This document shows, piece by piece, positions 1 to 11,463 of a stretch of 64,000 nt of DNA (position 1 is its first letter; each line of letters begins with the position of its first letter). The notes under the pieces are model-generated. The model had not been told where the DNA came from. It saw only the letters and a program-made list of their open reading frames with translations, and made no database searches. The position numbers were made by a program, and so were the translations under genes. Origin of the DNA: Coturnix japonica (taxonomy: Eukaryota; Chordata; Aves; Galliformes; Phasianidae); assembly GCF_001577835.2 (NCBI RefSeq), contig NC_029516.1, forward strand, positions 53,794,754 through 53,858,753. Reading direction: 5' to 3'.

Positions 1-3000
1 ATAATAATATATATAATTCATTATAATAAAAGTTATATTTATTTTATTACATTTACTGCCATAATTGCTAGAAAGCAATTAGTATGCCATATCAATTAAT
101 GCAAAAATTATATTGTTTGATTTTCTTGCTTTTGAAAGCCACTCTATTGAACAATTATTATGCAAGATTTGCTGTTAGGAGAAGATTAGAATCATTTATA
201 GATCAGTAGACAAAGGGAGCTTCCTTGACACTTAACATGTTGCACTGGATATGTCTCATATATTACCCTTTCATAGGAATTTAAGAATAAAAAACATTAA
301 GAGATGGTTCTGCAGAGCAGGAGTTTCTTCACATACTCATCAAGGAAATCTGGATAGAGAGGAAAATGGTTACCAAAGGATGGAAGTGTCTTTAGGCTGG
401 GGTCACACTTTAGTTATGTAAGTATTCTTTAGATGGTGACAGATTCAAAGACTGCCTTAAGTTTTTAGAGACAGAAGGGGGTACACTCTCTGGTCTGTGA
501 CAAGGTTAATTGTCAACACCATAAACAATATTCTTGCCCTTCTCTGCTATGAAGAAAGAAAAAAATCATTTTCAGCCTCAGGCAAGCTTTTGACAACTCT
601 TTTTCCAAACTGATAATCGCAACCTGTCTTCAATGCTATATGTTTGCACAGAATAGATATATTTCTGAACACTCGCCTTGGCACGCTGCACTATGGTTTT
701 GCCATTCCTGTTCACATGCTGAGTAATCTTAGGAACATGAAGAAAAACCCTCTCTCACAATGCCCCTCCTGATCAGTGGGATATCTTCCACTGATTTCAT
801 TGAAGCTAACATTTCACACCCAGTGATTTTTCTTTACCAACTTCTCCTTAAAGTCATCTTCATAGTTATGATAGAATTTCATGACTGAATGTCCCCTGTT
901 TCTTCATACCTTCCTATTTAAAATAACTCTTTGAAGAGTGCCACTATTGGTCAATTTAATACCTCTCATTTGGGAAAGGCATGTCTACTTAGGAAATGCT
1001 TGAGCTATATTTACTTCAAACTCTTTCTGCATTTTTTGTAAATATTTTTGGAGAGACATCCAGCATAAGAGGCTTCTTGACAGCTGGTGTTTCATATTAG
1101 GCAAGTCTGTAGAAACATCCCCACCCTTTTTTTTCTGGATGCTAGGCAACATTTTGAACCATGGTTTCTGTACTGTGGCTTCCGACAATTTATTGCTTTT
1201 AACTTGCCTCAGAGAAGTCCTGCACATGAACCTATTCTCAAACATGCACGCTGGCAGACTTCCATGTCCAAAGCAAATTAAATTCATTTCCATTACAGTC
1301 AGTGCTCTGAAAGCACGTGGCCCTTGAGGCTTAGCTTGGGAAAAAAAGGCACTCATCAGCCATTACTGAATGTATACCAAGGAGACCACTCAGTGTGATA
1401 ATGTAGCTGTCCATATGCATAAGCAGCAGGCAGGGCAAGGAGGGACCAGTCAGCTACAACTGTGTGAAACCACATTATGCAGTCTCTCTTGCTCATCACA
1501 TCACATGGCAGGAGGTATACAGAGGTGTGTACTGACATATTGCTCCTGCTGGATCTAGAGGATAGGGGCAAGCCTGAAGTACAAAGTTGTACCATAGGTT
1601 CCTACCTCAGGACTGTTACAGAGCCCAGTAGCCTTTTTCTGCCTTTAGAAGAGCTCTGAGTGTCTCTAGCAGACAGAAAAACAGGAGCTGAGTTCTCTTT
1701 TGACCCCTCTCTTGGTGTATAGTTGATATTGGATTTCTTAAATATTTCATGTTCAACATCCAATAACTTTTTTTCATAACTATTTTTCTTCAACTGTTTT
1801 GTTTTGTTTTGCTTTTTACTATTGTTAATTGTCCATAAGCAAGTCTGCTATTTCCATAGGAACCACACTGAAGGGAGCTCTGGAATATAAGCAGTCAGCT
1901 CATACAGATTAATTAACACATCTCTGATTTTCTAGAATTTGAAGGATATAGGAGCTTTACCAATTATAAAACATTTAGGTCCAACAGATCTCCCTTATCC
2001 CCACAGGAAGAAGTTGGCCCAACCCAAAACTTCTGCTGTTCAGTTTTTTGGGAGGAATCTGAAGAATCAAAAGTTTCTGGTGTTCATTTTCACTTGGCAT
2101 CAGCAGATCTTCCACAGATACCTCTCTGTCAAGTAAATCCCAAGGATGGGGATATAATGGTTTGGCATGCCTCAGACAGCAGCAGGTGCAGTCTCTTGTA
2201 TTTGCTCTCTTCACTGCATTTGGTCACAGCACCTGATTTACCTTACAAACTACAGAAGTAAACTTCAGCTTGAAAATCTGCATGTGGTCTCTTCTGCTGC
2301 TGCCATACCGAAACATACTTTGAAGATCTTCCTTAAATCTTTTGACTCCAGCCCTATTGTGAATGTGTTCTTTCCTATGTTGTTAATTCAGACTGATGTC
2401 TGAAACTGTACAAAACAGCGATCAGCCATCACCATCTCCTGGCTGGTATATTGCTTCCTAGTGCTAACAGAACTCAAGGGTAGCATTTTTCTTACTGGTA
2501 AGGGAACCCAATGAAGTCAGGTGTCACTGTGATTTACTACATCTTTACTGCATATAAAATTAGTAATCTCTTGTCAAGATCATTTAATCTAAGTTACACC
2601 ATTTATCAGTGCATCTGATAACCTCTGTCTGTCCAACCACTAATAGAACATCCTCTTTCACCATTTCAGATTCCATGTATGGACCTTTAGATTATGTTGT
2701 GTACATTAGATACAGGGCATTTGCCAGAAGCTTGTTAACTTTCTCCTAGTCCACATAATCTTTGGTTTTATAGAAATCAGAAGGAATTTGAGTAGTTGTA
2801 TATAAATGAAAATTAGTATACGTTGTTTGTAATGAGAAAATATGGCTCGCACTCTGCCTGTCTGGGTCATTGTGTTTTGCCTACACTGTAGGAAGCAAAT
2901 GACATCTGACTGAACGCTGGCTTTTACACTCTAATTTACTCTAGCAAATGTAAACTGTTTTCCTGAATTTCCAAAGCATTTTCTGGCTTGTCTGCCTACA

Positions 3001-6000
3001 TACTTTTTTACTTCTTAGTTCTCATTTAGTTTCAGGAGGAGGTAAACTCCCATGTCTGCACAGCCCACATTTCCCATTTACCTTCCATTAAACAAAAACA
3101 CAGCTCTGGGTTTGGTCCCATGCTGCTCTCACATTTGCAAGTATGTCTCTGGAACATGGAAACACAGAGGCTGGAAAACATCTGCAAGAATACTTCACTA
3201 TCCTCTTTGAGACAAGAAAAAACTGCAAATGTATCACAGGCCCTTTGAACAGCCAGCAAACACAAGCATGCCTCACCTACAACCAAGTTCATGCAGTTGA
3301 AGTATCATTCTTGAATTGCCATGGTTATGTTTATTCATACCAAGCAATACATAACGAATATGTTACACACAGGATGAGACCCAGCTAAACACTTGTCTCT
3401 TTATGATCGTTAAAACAGATCTGTCCCCGAGCAGCTATAACCGTTCCAGTATTTTTCATTTCTTTGCAAAACATGTACAGAGGAAGAGTCTTTTATAAAA
3501 TGCTTTTACTCTGCATCACCGCTATCTGCATGCTGAAGGCTTTTGCACTGTTATGACTGCCTTCACATTTACTATAAAGAAGTCTGGTTTCTGTGGCATG
3601 TTTACCCCTCTGTTATACCTTTGCATTGCTGAATTGCCTGCTTTTCTGTTTGTTTGTTTTTCTTCACAGCTTGTTAAGAAACATTTCATAAAATACAGTT
3701 TTCAGTAACCCTGCACTTTTTACTTTTTCCCTAAACCCTGTTTCTCTCTGATAACAGTTTTGCTTTGATCAGGTGACATCACAAATAACTCAGTCTGTCT
3801 TTTAAGTTTATCATTTAATTTTATCATTTTTCTTTGCAACAGAACACTCAATTGTTGCAAATAACTGTTACTTCCTCATGAAGAAATATTTTCCTTTCAA
3901 GTATACTTGCATCCTATGTTGTGTTGTGTGCAGTGTTTTCTTACTCCTTCCATACTTCTGTAGCAAATTTTCAGTCAGGGATAAGGTTAGAAGCTTGTTA
4001 GGTTAAAATAAATAATGATAATAAAAATAAAATAATTGTGAATAGAATATTTAGGTGAATAACAAACAGTCCTGTGTAAGCTGATGTTCTCTGCATGGTC
4101 AACTTAAAACAAATTCACTGCCTGACAAGCAAATGAGCAAGAGCAAATAACACCCCCTAGAGCTCTCCAGCCACGCTCTAGCTGGCTAAAATACAATCTC
4201 CTGGCAGGGAAACAACTGACTTCCCAGCTGTTAAAAATACTGTTTTCCCATGAGAACTGATAATGAGAATCTTGAGTTTGCAGGCCTAGCAGGCCTAGCA
4301 AAGCAAAGACAGCAGTAAGTAAGTGGCGAGACTTTGCAGAGCGTGTGGGATGGCAGTGAGTTTTAAACATGTCCCCAGAGCAGGATGCCTGTCTCCTCTT
4401 AGGACAGTTCTTGCCTTAACCTTCAGAAATGCTCCCAAATGGGATTTTGATGTGCTTGGCTCTTTACAATGAGGAGAGATGCTTAACTGGCAAGAAAATG
4501 AGCTAGTGTTCCTTACTGCTCACACAACCTGAGTATAAATACAGGTAAAACCAAGCAGCACATATGAATTTTGGACATTTCTAGGAAATAATTAGCATTA
4601 ACTTTTGTTGGATACAATCCCGTACTTCTAGTTCCTACATGTTTTCCACCAGACTCTTCCCATTATTTGACAAATACATTTGCCCAAATCTTCTGGAAGT
4701 AAAGGTGTAAAAATAAATCAGTTACACCTTTAATACAGCATTTTGCCAAAAAATATTATACTCTTCTCAAGAACGCTCACACAGTCATCTAACTATATTA
4801 AGGCACCATAAATGTAAATAGCTTCCTAATCTTTTTTTGTTGAGTACTCCCCTTGGGACAAGATAATTAATAGTCCTTGTAATTGCCAGGGTAGAAAATA
4901 TAACGGCAGATGTTGTATCTTCACTAATTGTCCAAAGCTCTGGGAAAATTACAAAATTATTTCTCTCCATAACATTCTTTATTATGAGTTCCATAGATTA
5001 ATTATCCATTATGTGAAATATGATTAGCCTTTCTTGACCCTAGAGTTGAGCAGTAACTGAGGGTCCTAAGGTTTTGCCATTGTCACTAAGAGGAAAAAAT
5101 ACTGAAGAATGAAGACATTTTTTTGATGTCGTCCTGTTTGTCTGCAAAGAATGCCCAAACTCTTATCTCTCTGAGAACATAAGGAGTCAAATGTCTGGAA
5201 ATTATTATTATTATTATTACTTTTAATTAATATTAAAACAAAGAAGCTCTCCTTCCTGCTTCGTTGTTTCTTTTTGGATCCTGCCTTTCCAAAGCAATAC
5301 ACTCCTTTATTTTCTTTGGCCTGACTGTTGTCTCTGGTTTCCTCTTCTTTGTTTACATTCCATTCTGTTACCCTTGCTATGCTTCTAGACATCTGTACTG
5401 TCAAAACAGTAACAACAATAAAGCAGCTCCCAACCTCTACTTGCCAGTGAAACTTGTTGGGTCACAGAGTCAATGTCATCTCATATTTTGGTGTGAACCT
5501 GAGTTGTGGTTGTGATTCCTCTGAGAAGGTCAACTACTTTATTCAGCTGAACAGAAAGCAATGATCACACCCACCAACACAACCATATCAGAGCAGTTCT
5601 AGTTACCTATTTTAATGTTCTAAGTTCCAGAACTTTGTATTACACAGAAAAGGTTTGCTTTCCTTTTTACCATCCTCTCTTTCACTTTCTGTTAGCACCT
5701 TCTCACAGCCTCCAGAATTTCTTCTAACAGCTCAAATATCTTCTTACTCTGCCTACAGTAGTTTCTTCACTGCATGCCTCAGTGCTTGCTCAGGGGCTAA
5801 CGTCCAATATGCTGCACAGAGCCCCATACCACAAATAACTGAAGTGGGCATGGACTGTGAAAGAGATTTCCACATCAGGCTGCTGGGAAAGCTAAAGCAA
5901 AATAGGGCTAAATTAGCCCATGCTCCTCTTTACCATACAGCTAGTGCTGCATGACACCAGATGTGTGCAGAATTTACTAAGCTACAGGAGGATACGTCTA

Positions 6001-6826
6001 CTGGATATAGACTCTCACAACAACTGCTACCATTCCAGACACCAGTGCTTCAAGACTACACATTTATGACTTCATTCTCAGAACAGAGAATGCTTTAGAT
6101 TTATACCTTTAATGAGCTGCATCTAGGGATGCTCAGCACTGTGGACAGCACTAACTTCACCCACAGCATTGGAAAGGTACTCTGCATACATTTGAAGAGC
6201 AGAATTGAAACATTTCTGTGGCATGACTAACCTTCCCATGACCAGATTTCTCTCAGCCTAAACACTGCATTGACAACCTTTCACTTTCAGAAAACTCAAG
6301 TGAGTAATATCTACATCTTGTCTACCCAAGTGTTTATATACAAAAAATACCGTCAGTTATCAACAACAGCATCTCCACTCTTCCACTGGAGTCATAAAGT
6401 ATTAATATGTGATTGCTAGCATTTTTATTAATAAATGAGACAATGTTTGCTTTAACACATATGCCAATAAAGTTGACACCTTTACAGTGTTCCTTTTAAG
6501 GAGGAAAAGGTGAGATTTAGGAATTTGGTTGCGATGCGGCACCCAGGGGTTCAAGTCCAGTATCTGTTAATCATCACTTAGTTTTCAATCTAACAATTTT
6601 AAGTTACTTAGAGTTTTCAAATGTCAAACATTAAGTAGATTGCTGTTCAAAACTGCAGACAACTCTTGAAAAGCACTGTTTACATTCTGATATGAAAGCA
6701 TTTCATATTGGAGATTTAAAATTTCTGAACAGCAAGTCTTGGTTTACACTGTGGGACGTTTCTGTATCCCACCTATGTATGTACATATCCACTTTCCTAC
6801 TACACGACACCTAATGTGGACTCCCT

Positions 6827-7468
6827 GTGCAGTATTCTCTACAAATCCACTCAACTGCCCCAATGGGTTGGCCCCAGAGCCCTGCAACCCTCACCAACTG
6901 CAAACACAAGCACAAAACCCTGGAAGGAACACACAGGTACTGGAGTTTGAAAGAAGAACCACTCCTCCCTAAGGAAGGCAGCAGCAACAGGTGTTTATTT
7001 ATTTATTTATTTATTTATTTGGGGTGGGAAGGAATTTGCAGAAAAATCTGTGAGCACTGGAAGAAAAAACACAAAATATTATCAGCTGCTGTGGTAGCAA
7101 CAGCATGGCTGGAGTACATGCTCAGTACCTGCTGCCTTTCACTTCTTGGTGTTCAATTTATTCAATTTCCACTGCACACTTGGTATTTGCTGGCCACAGT
7201 GCAAGCTGTCCTGCTCCATTTATGCACTGATGGAACAGATTACCGACCACTTTTGACAGAAATAAATAACTTGGTCTTATTTACAAGCCCTGACCGCAAA
7301 ATAAACATGATGGTCAAGAAGGGCTGTGGAGCATACTGTGTGGAGAAAAGCAAAAGAGTGGAGCTGCTTCCAGAAGACCCAGACAGCCCCGAAATCAATG
7401 ACCAAACAACGTTAGGAGTTCTGCCCGGTTTCAACCCCGACATTTTGTTTTGGCTTCGGAACATTTAA
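6827..7468 (+). other. Unrecognised 213-codon open frame antisense to SYT10 intron 1
   Basis: This is the longest open frame in the window. It runs from an ATG at 6827 to a stop at 7468, ending just left of the CpG island. It reads through the (TTTA)n microsatellite at 6994-7020 as a Leu-Phe-Ile-Tyr repeat, then a hydrophobic stretch around residues 90-130, then a hydrophilic tail. I recognise no domain, and there is no visible signal peptide or clear exon structure. In 64 kb a frame this long has a modest chance of arising randomly, so it is listed as an observation, not a gene. A 74-codon frame overlaps it on the SYT10 strand at 7240-7464. It might be part of a non-coding transcript near the promoter. 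Confidence 0.15.
6994..7020. repeat. (TTTA)n microsatellite
   Basis: About seven perfect TTTA units in SYT10 intron 1, about 1.1 kb from exon 1. Confidence 0.95.
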
Positions 7469-8131
7469 ATTAGCCCGAACTCCCTCTTCTCTCCCCCTTG
7501 ATTTCCCAGACGAGTTCTGAACCTCCGTCCTGCCCCGACCTTACAGCACCCTGCCGGCAGGCAGAGCTCTTCCTCAACCCTAAGCCCTTACCGGGTGGAT
7601 ACGGCCATCCCGCACCGCTCTCTCCAGACTCTCAGCGCACGGGGCGAAGTGCTCGGCGGCCACCCCACGCGTGCCACGTCCCACCCGTGACAGCAGCGGC
7701 GAACACAGTCCCTGCCCCACCGCCAGCCCCGCCGCAGGGAAAACCTGGATGTAACTGAGCCGCCAGGGGCAATGGGTGAGCGGTGGCGGCGTGGCTCCAG
7801 CTCACCGCGGGGCTCGCACGTCGGGGAGGATCTCACCCTCTTCGATTCCTCACTGTGCTCCCCACTCCCGCACCTGTCCCCGTCCCCGCCGCGGTGAGCC
7901 CACCCCAGGTGCGAGATGCCCGGCGGCGCTTTCCTCTCTGCGTTCCGGACGCGAAGCCTCCGGGTTGAGAGGATTTTAAAGCGGGTTGCGTGCCTGCCCT
8001 CCCCCACACTCCCCCAACCATCGCCGTCCGCCCCCTCGGCACGCAGGGAAGGCAAAAGAAAAAGTTGCGCTCTCCGGCCGCCCACGCGGATGCTGCAGGA
8101 CGGGAGCGGCGGAGCCGGGGCCAGTAGCGGT

Positions 8132-8133
8132 AC
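8132..8133 (-). other. SYT10: SYT10 intron 1 splice donor (GT)
   Basis: On the minus strand the exon end reads GGCACAG|GTACCG. CAG|GTA matches the donor consensus, while the last intron bases CCG are weaker than the usual AGT. The cut falls after the first base of codon 51, giving a phase-1 intron. That agrees with the length of human SYT10 before its Asp-Ile-Ser, as I remember it. Confidence 0.8.
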
Positions 8134-8284
8134 CTGTGCCGCCGATGCCCTGTCGGGCGGTCTCCAGTGGGAAGATGCCGGCGCACTTCTCTCGCTCCAC
8201 CTGCCCGCCCAGGCACAGCTCGGAAATGATTTGAAGCGCTTTGTGGCAGAGGCTGCCCACGCCGTCCTCCGCGTGGAAACTCAT
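8134..8284 (-). CDS. SYT10: Synaptotagmin-10, coding part of exon 1 (N-terminus)
   Basis: SYT10 is a membrane-anchored vesicle protein with two C2 domains. It acts as a calcium sensor for regulated exocytosis and is known from work on IGF-1 release by olfactory-bulb neurons. This exon gives only the short N-terminal segment before the membrane span: 50 codons plus one base. The peptide opens MSFHAEDGVGSLCHKAL and continues through ELC, EREKCAGIFP and QGIGGT. It lines up without gaps with human SYT10 as I recall it, about 28 of the first 39 residues matching. Cys13, Cys24 and Cys34 match the N-terminal cysteines that link SYT3/5/6/10 subfamily members into disulfide dimers. The frame stays open upstream to 8533, but that part is proline-rich low-complexity sequence, so the ATG at 8284 (A at -3) is chosen by homology. 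The exon ends ACA G|GT, so the next exon should begin AT and give Asp51, as in human. The transmembrane and C2 exons lie outside the window. Confidence 0.9.
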
Positions 8285-8442
8285 TTTCCTGGCCAGCCGG
8301 TCGCTAAGCCATGGCTGGAGAAGGGCGGCTCCGCGTCGGACCCGCACAGTCTCCAGCGGGGAGCGGTGCGGAGCGGACGGGAGCGGAGCGGCGGGCGCGG
8401 CGCGAGTGAAACCGCGCTCACATCCGAAGAAGTAGTGAAGTG

Positions 8443-8505
8443 AGGGGGGAGGAGGGGGGGGAGAGGAGGGGGAAAAAAAGGGGGTGGGGGGGAATAACAA
8501 AGGGG
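8443..8505 (+). promoter_or_regulatory. G-rich tract, potential G-quadruplex, just upstream of SYT10 start codon
   Basis: The plus strand has successive runs of five to eight Gs separated by GA, GAGA and poly-A spacers. This exceeds the minimal four-run G-quadruplex pattern. It lies about 160-220 bp upstream of the SYT10 ATG. The plus strand is the template for SYT10, so a transcript starting to its right would carry a C-rich 5' UTR. The quadruplex call is inferred from pattern alone. Confidence 0.6.
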
Positions 8506-8569
8506 GAAAAAAACACCAACATCCACTTAGCAACGCCTTTTGTGCCTAGCGGGCTTCGGTAGGCGGTTC

Positions 8570-8579
8570 GGCCAATGGC
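8570..8579 (-). promoter_or_regulatory. Inverted CCAAT box candidate
   Basis: The plus strand reads GGCCAATGGC, so the SYT10 strand reads GCCATTGGCC, an NF-Y type inverted CCAAT with good flanks. It lies about 290 bp upstream of the start codon inside the CpG island, a plausible place for a core promoter site. A single ten-base match can arise by chance. Confidence 0.4.
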
Positions 8580-9712
8580 AGCGGGGCGAGGGGGGGAGCA
8601 GGTGGTGGGGGGTCTCTACGCTTCCCCCGGGGAAAGTTTTTCGTCCCCGCCGCTCGGTTCTGAGCGCAGCGGGACGCGGTGCGTTGCGGTGCGGGAGGCA
8701 GCGCTGTATGCGGTGGGTGAAGACCCCCAGCCCAGCCCCGCGGGACCCCTTAACCCTGATGGAGCTCTCCCGATCCCCCGCTGTTCCTCTCTGCTCCTCG
8801 CTCACTCATCGCGGCGGGAGGATGGAGAGATTGCCCTGCAACTGTCCGGTCGGTTATTCCGGGACATCCTTTCGTAGATGACCCGAGTTGTGCAACCTTC
8901 GGTGCAGTCTACAAAGCAACGTCAGATCGTTTCATTAGCAATAATAACAACAAAAGTCTGTATTATGCAGAGTTGGAAAGTAGTTTACTTCGGTTATTTC
9001 TCCAGTTTATAGAGTTAGAGCAACCTGGCAAATGTTGGGTCTATTTCCTCAAAAACGGTTTTTGTTTGTTTGTTTGTTTTATTTTTTTAATATATTTTTA
9101 ATAATAAAAAAATTATTTACAGGTTAAAAGTTCCATTTACTGTGAGTTCTTGAACATGTAATGAGAACTGAGTGCAGGACAGAATGCAGGTGGTTATTCC
9201 TGTTACTGGCTGTGTAGCAGAACAGCATTTCATGCTATCAGTTTGTTGATATACTTCTTGACACTCTGATATGTTTTTGTGTTTGTGAAGAAAAATGCTT
9301 CTACTTCATTGGCGTGTGCATCTTTCAGTACTTAACAATTCTGTTTAGGCATAGAGGAAAGGAAGTCTGCCAGCAGCTTGCTTAACAGCACTGCCTGTAG
9401 CCACCTCTGTGTTGGTTTCATAAGCATGAGAAGTTCGTTTGTGTACGAGTGTTCTTTTTCCCCCTCATTTCAATGTTATGTGAATATCATAATAACTCTC
9501 TCTAAGCAAATGCAAAGTTTAATGTCTGAAAACTTTATAATCACCAATAGCTGTAAGTTATGAAAGATTAAAGAAATGTTTATTCTAGCATAAATCTGAA
9601 GTTATGCACTTCATATAGCATAGATGCTTGTAAAAATACAGAGTTTCTACAAATGAGCTGTTTGGCATTTTGAAATCTCATACATTTATGCATAATAATT
9701 CATTCCCAGGTA

Positions 9713-10096
9713 TTTTTCAAGTCTGGAGAAGAGAAGGCTGCAGGGAGACATCATTACAGCCTTCCAATATTTAAAGGGAGATTGTAAACAGGAGAGAAAT
9801 AAACTTTTAAACAGGTAGGTAATGATAGCACAAGGGGGAATGGATTTAGACTGAGGGAGGGAAGGTTTAGATTAGGTGTCGAGGAAGTTTTTCACTCAGA
9901 GGGTGGTGAGGCATTGCCCTGAGACGCTGTTTGTGCCCCATTCCTGCAGGTGCTCAAGGCCATGCTAGGTGAGGCCCTGGACAACTTGATGTAGTACTTG
10001 ATCCAGCAGTTGGCAACCCTGGCTGAGGCAGGAGGGTTGGAACGTGATTATCCTCGAGCTCCCTTCCAATCCAAGGCATTCTGTGTCTCTATATAG
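9713..10096 (+). mobile_element. CR1 LINE, 3' end
   Basis: This is a 5'-truncated CR1 retroposon in the plus orientation. It begins near the conserved TCTGGAGAAGAGAAGGCT segment of the ORF2 3' part and passes GGAAGGTTTAGATTAGGTGT and a CCCATTCCTGCAGG segment. It ends with CTTCCAATCCAAGGCATTCTGTG and a decayed terminal repeat. Heavy 5' truncation is normal for CR1. Divergence from the consensus looks moderate to high, so the copy is old and inactive. Confidence 0.88.
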
Positions 10097-11194
10097 TGAA
10101 CAGACTGTGTAGAACACAAACCATAACGACTACAGATATTATGTTCCTCAAAGCTATTTTCATACATATAGCAGGTATTTCAGATACTTCAGGTGCTACT
10201 GAATATGTTTTTCACTGTTCAGTGCATTTCCTGAGACTGGCATTGTCAAAACTCGGTTACCACAAAATGTTCTGGCAATTCCTAGAATGTTTAGACTCTT
10301 GTTGCAACAGCTGAGGACACAGCACTGAGTTCTACTTGAACATTCATTTAGCTTTCATAGGAACCTAAATCAGTATGATTATCTCATGAATATACGCTTG
10401 CTGGCAAGATAAATAAATAAATACGTACATCTTTTAATTGTAATGAAGGCTGCTGGTACCTACTTCCAAACTTCACAATACAAGCATATTTACTGTTCTT
10501 ATGACACTAACAACCCTGTTCCCAAAATTCTGTCATGCACTACCAACTAATAATTAAGCAGTCTGTTTATTTCGAGACATATTCATAATTCTGACAAAAG
10601 CTAACAGGAGATAAATATGCGGAGGAATGAAGGAAGTGTCTTGTCCAGAAATTGGCTTTGAATGAGGACTGTATTCAAAGCTCAAGACCTAAACTGTTCT
10701 ATTTCTGAACTCTTCTACAGACTCTCTTTGAGCACATGGGTGTATATCACACAGTTAATGAGTGAAATCTTTCTAAGGTTACTGGCAGTGTTGCCACTGA
10801 ATACAGTGTAGTCAGCATTTCACAAATTGATCAGCTTGCAACTCATTGACTTATGTAGTGCAAATTCTATACATTCTTAAATTATTTGCCTTTTGTAGTC
10901 AAGAACTTTGTTTCAGTGGAGAGCATACTGTCTTATTGCAGTTACCATTGTAGTACTGATAGGTAAAAATATAAGAGCTCAAACACATGCATTCTACAGT
11001 GAAAACCTTATATTCCACGTGAATAATTTGTGAGGACTGAGGTTTTCAGGTAGATGTCTGGAGACAAGTACCCAACTCATGTGGTGCCTCCCATAGATAT
11101 GAATTATAAACAAAACATAAGATATCTGAATACATAACCGGACATGAAAGGCTACTGAGATGCTGGAGCATATGCACAGCAGTGAGAACTGAAG

Positions 11195-11463
11195 CTGATG
11201 AAGGGACTAGAAAAAGAGTTGTGAGGAGCAATTGTGGGAGCTGGAGTTTTTTAGATTGGAGAAAAGGCTGCTGTGAGGCTTTCCAGCTACCTGAAAGGAG
11301 GTTGCAGTATGGAGGGTATCAGTCTCTCAAGTGATAAAAGGAAGCAGAGGTTAACATTGTCTGAAGTTGTGTCAAGGGAAAGTATACTAGATACTGCGAG
11401 GAATTTCTTCGTGGGGCAAGTTGTCAAGGTCTTTTCCAACATAGACAATTCTATGATTCCATA
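11195..11463 (+). mobile_element. CR1 LINE, 3' end with internal deletion
   Basis: The match starts near GATGAAGGGACTAGA and continues through GGGAGCTGGAGTTTTTTAGA and ACCTGAAAGGAGGTTGCAGT. It then includes GAATTTCTTC and ends in AAGGTCTTTTCCAACATAGA followed by CAATTCTATGATTCCAT. The section between the GAATTTCTTC block and the terminal block is missing, so this copy lost an internal piece. The 3' end keeps the CR1 octamer repeat ATTCTATG. It is a different CR1 subfamily from the copy at 9713, judging by the longer AGGTCTTTTCCAAC ending. Confidence 0.8.

Larger units (their letters stand above)
1..8133 (-). other. SYT10: 5' part of SYT10 intron 1 (no other exon found)
   Basis: This stretch lies downstream of exon 1 on the minus strand. 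I looked for the exon expected next, which encodes a transmembrane helix and a Trp/Cys-rich segment of the FWKLCWPCW kind, and found nothing like it, so the intron extends past the left edge. The DNA is AT-rich and holds short repeats: (ATT)n at about 5205, a CAAGTATACTTG palindrome at 3898-3909 and (TTTA)n at 6994. Scattered open frames of 60-120 codons (for example minus 985-1356 and 5066-5404) have no recognisable domain and fit chance. Confidence 0.65.
7480..8890 (-). promoter_or_regulatory. SYT10: CpG island with SYT10 promoter and 5' UTR
   Basis: CpG dinucleotides are dense from about 7480 to 8890 and scarce on both sides, and G+C content rises sharply over the same stretch. The island covers SYT10 exon 1 and extends roughly 600 bp into the flank to the right and 650 bp into intron 1. 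No TATA box is evident, so dispersed initiation typical of CpG-island promoters is likely. The transcription start cannot be placed exactly; it should lie between 8285 and about 8800. Many open frames cross the island on both strands (for example 7588-8085, 7916-8443 and 8540-8881). They are explained by the low frequency of stop codons in GC-rich DNA. A divergent non-coding transcript to the right is possible but has no direct support. Confidence 0.8.

Noticed and set aside
6535-6570. GGTTCAAGTCC at about 6549 resembles a tRNA B box
   Set aside because: No A box at the right distance upstream, no cloverleaf pairing and no SINE body, so it is taken as a chance match.
1-8133. SYT10 exon 2 (transmembrane segment) inside the window
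   Set aside because: No minus-strand match to the expected Trp/Cys-rich segment was found, so it must lie left of the window or be missed by eye.
7588-8216. Minus-strand frames of 165 and 127 codons downstream of SYT10 exon 1
   Set aside because: Same composition effect in the CpG island; they lie in intron 1 or read exon 1 in a wrong frame.
8540-8881. Overlapping plus-strand open frames (113 and 100 codons) right of SYT10 that might be a divergent gene
   Set aside because: They lie in the CpG island, overlap each other in different frames, are arginine/proline/glycine-rich and match no known protein; GC-rich DNA has few stops.
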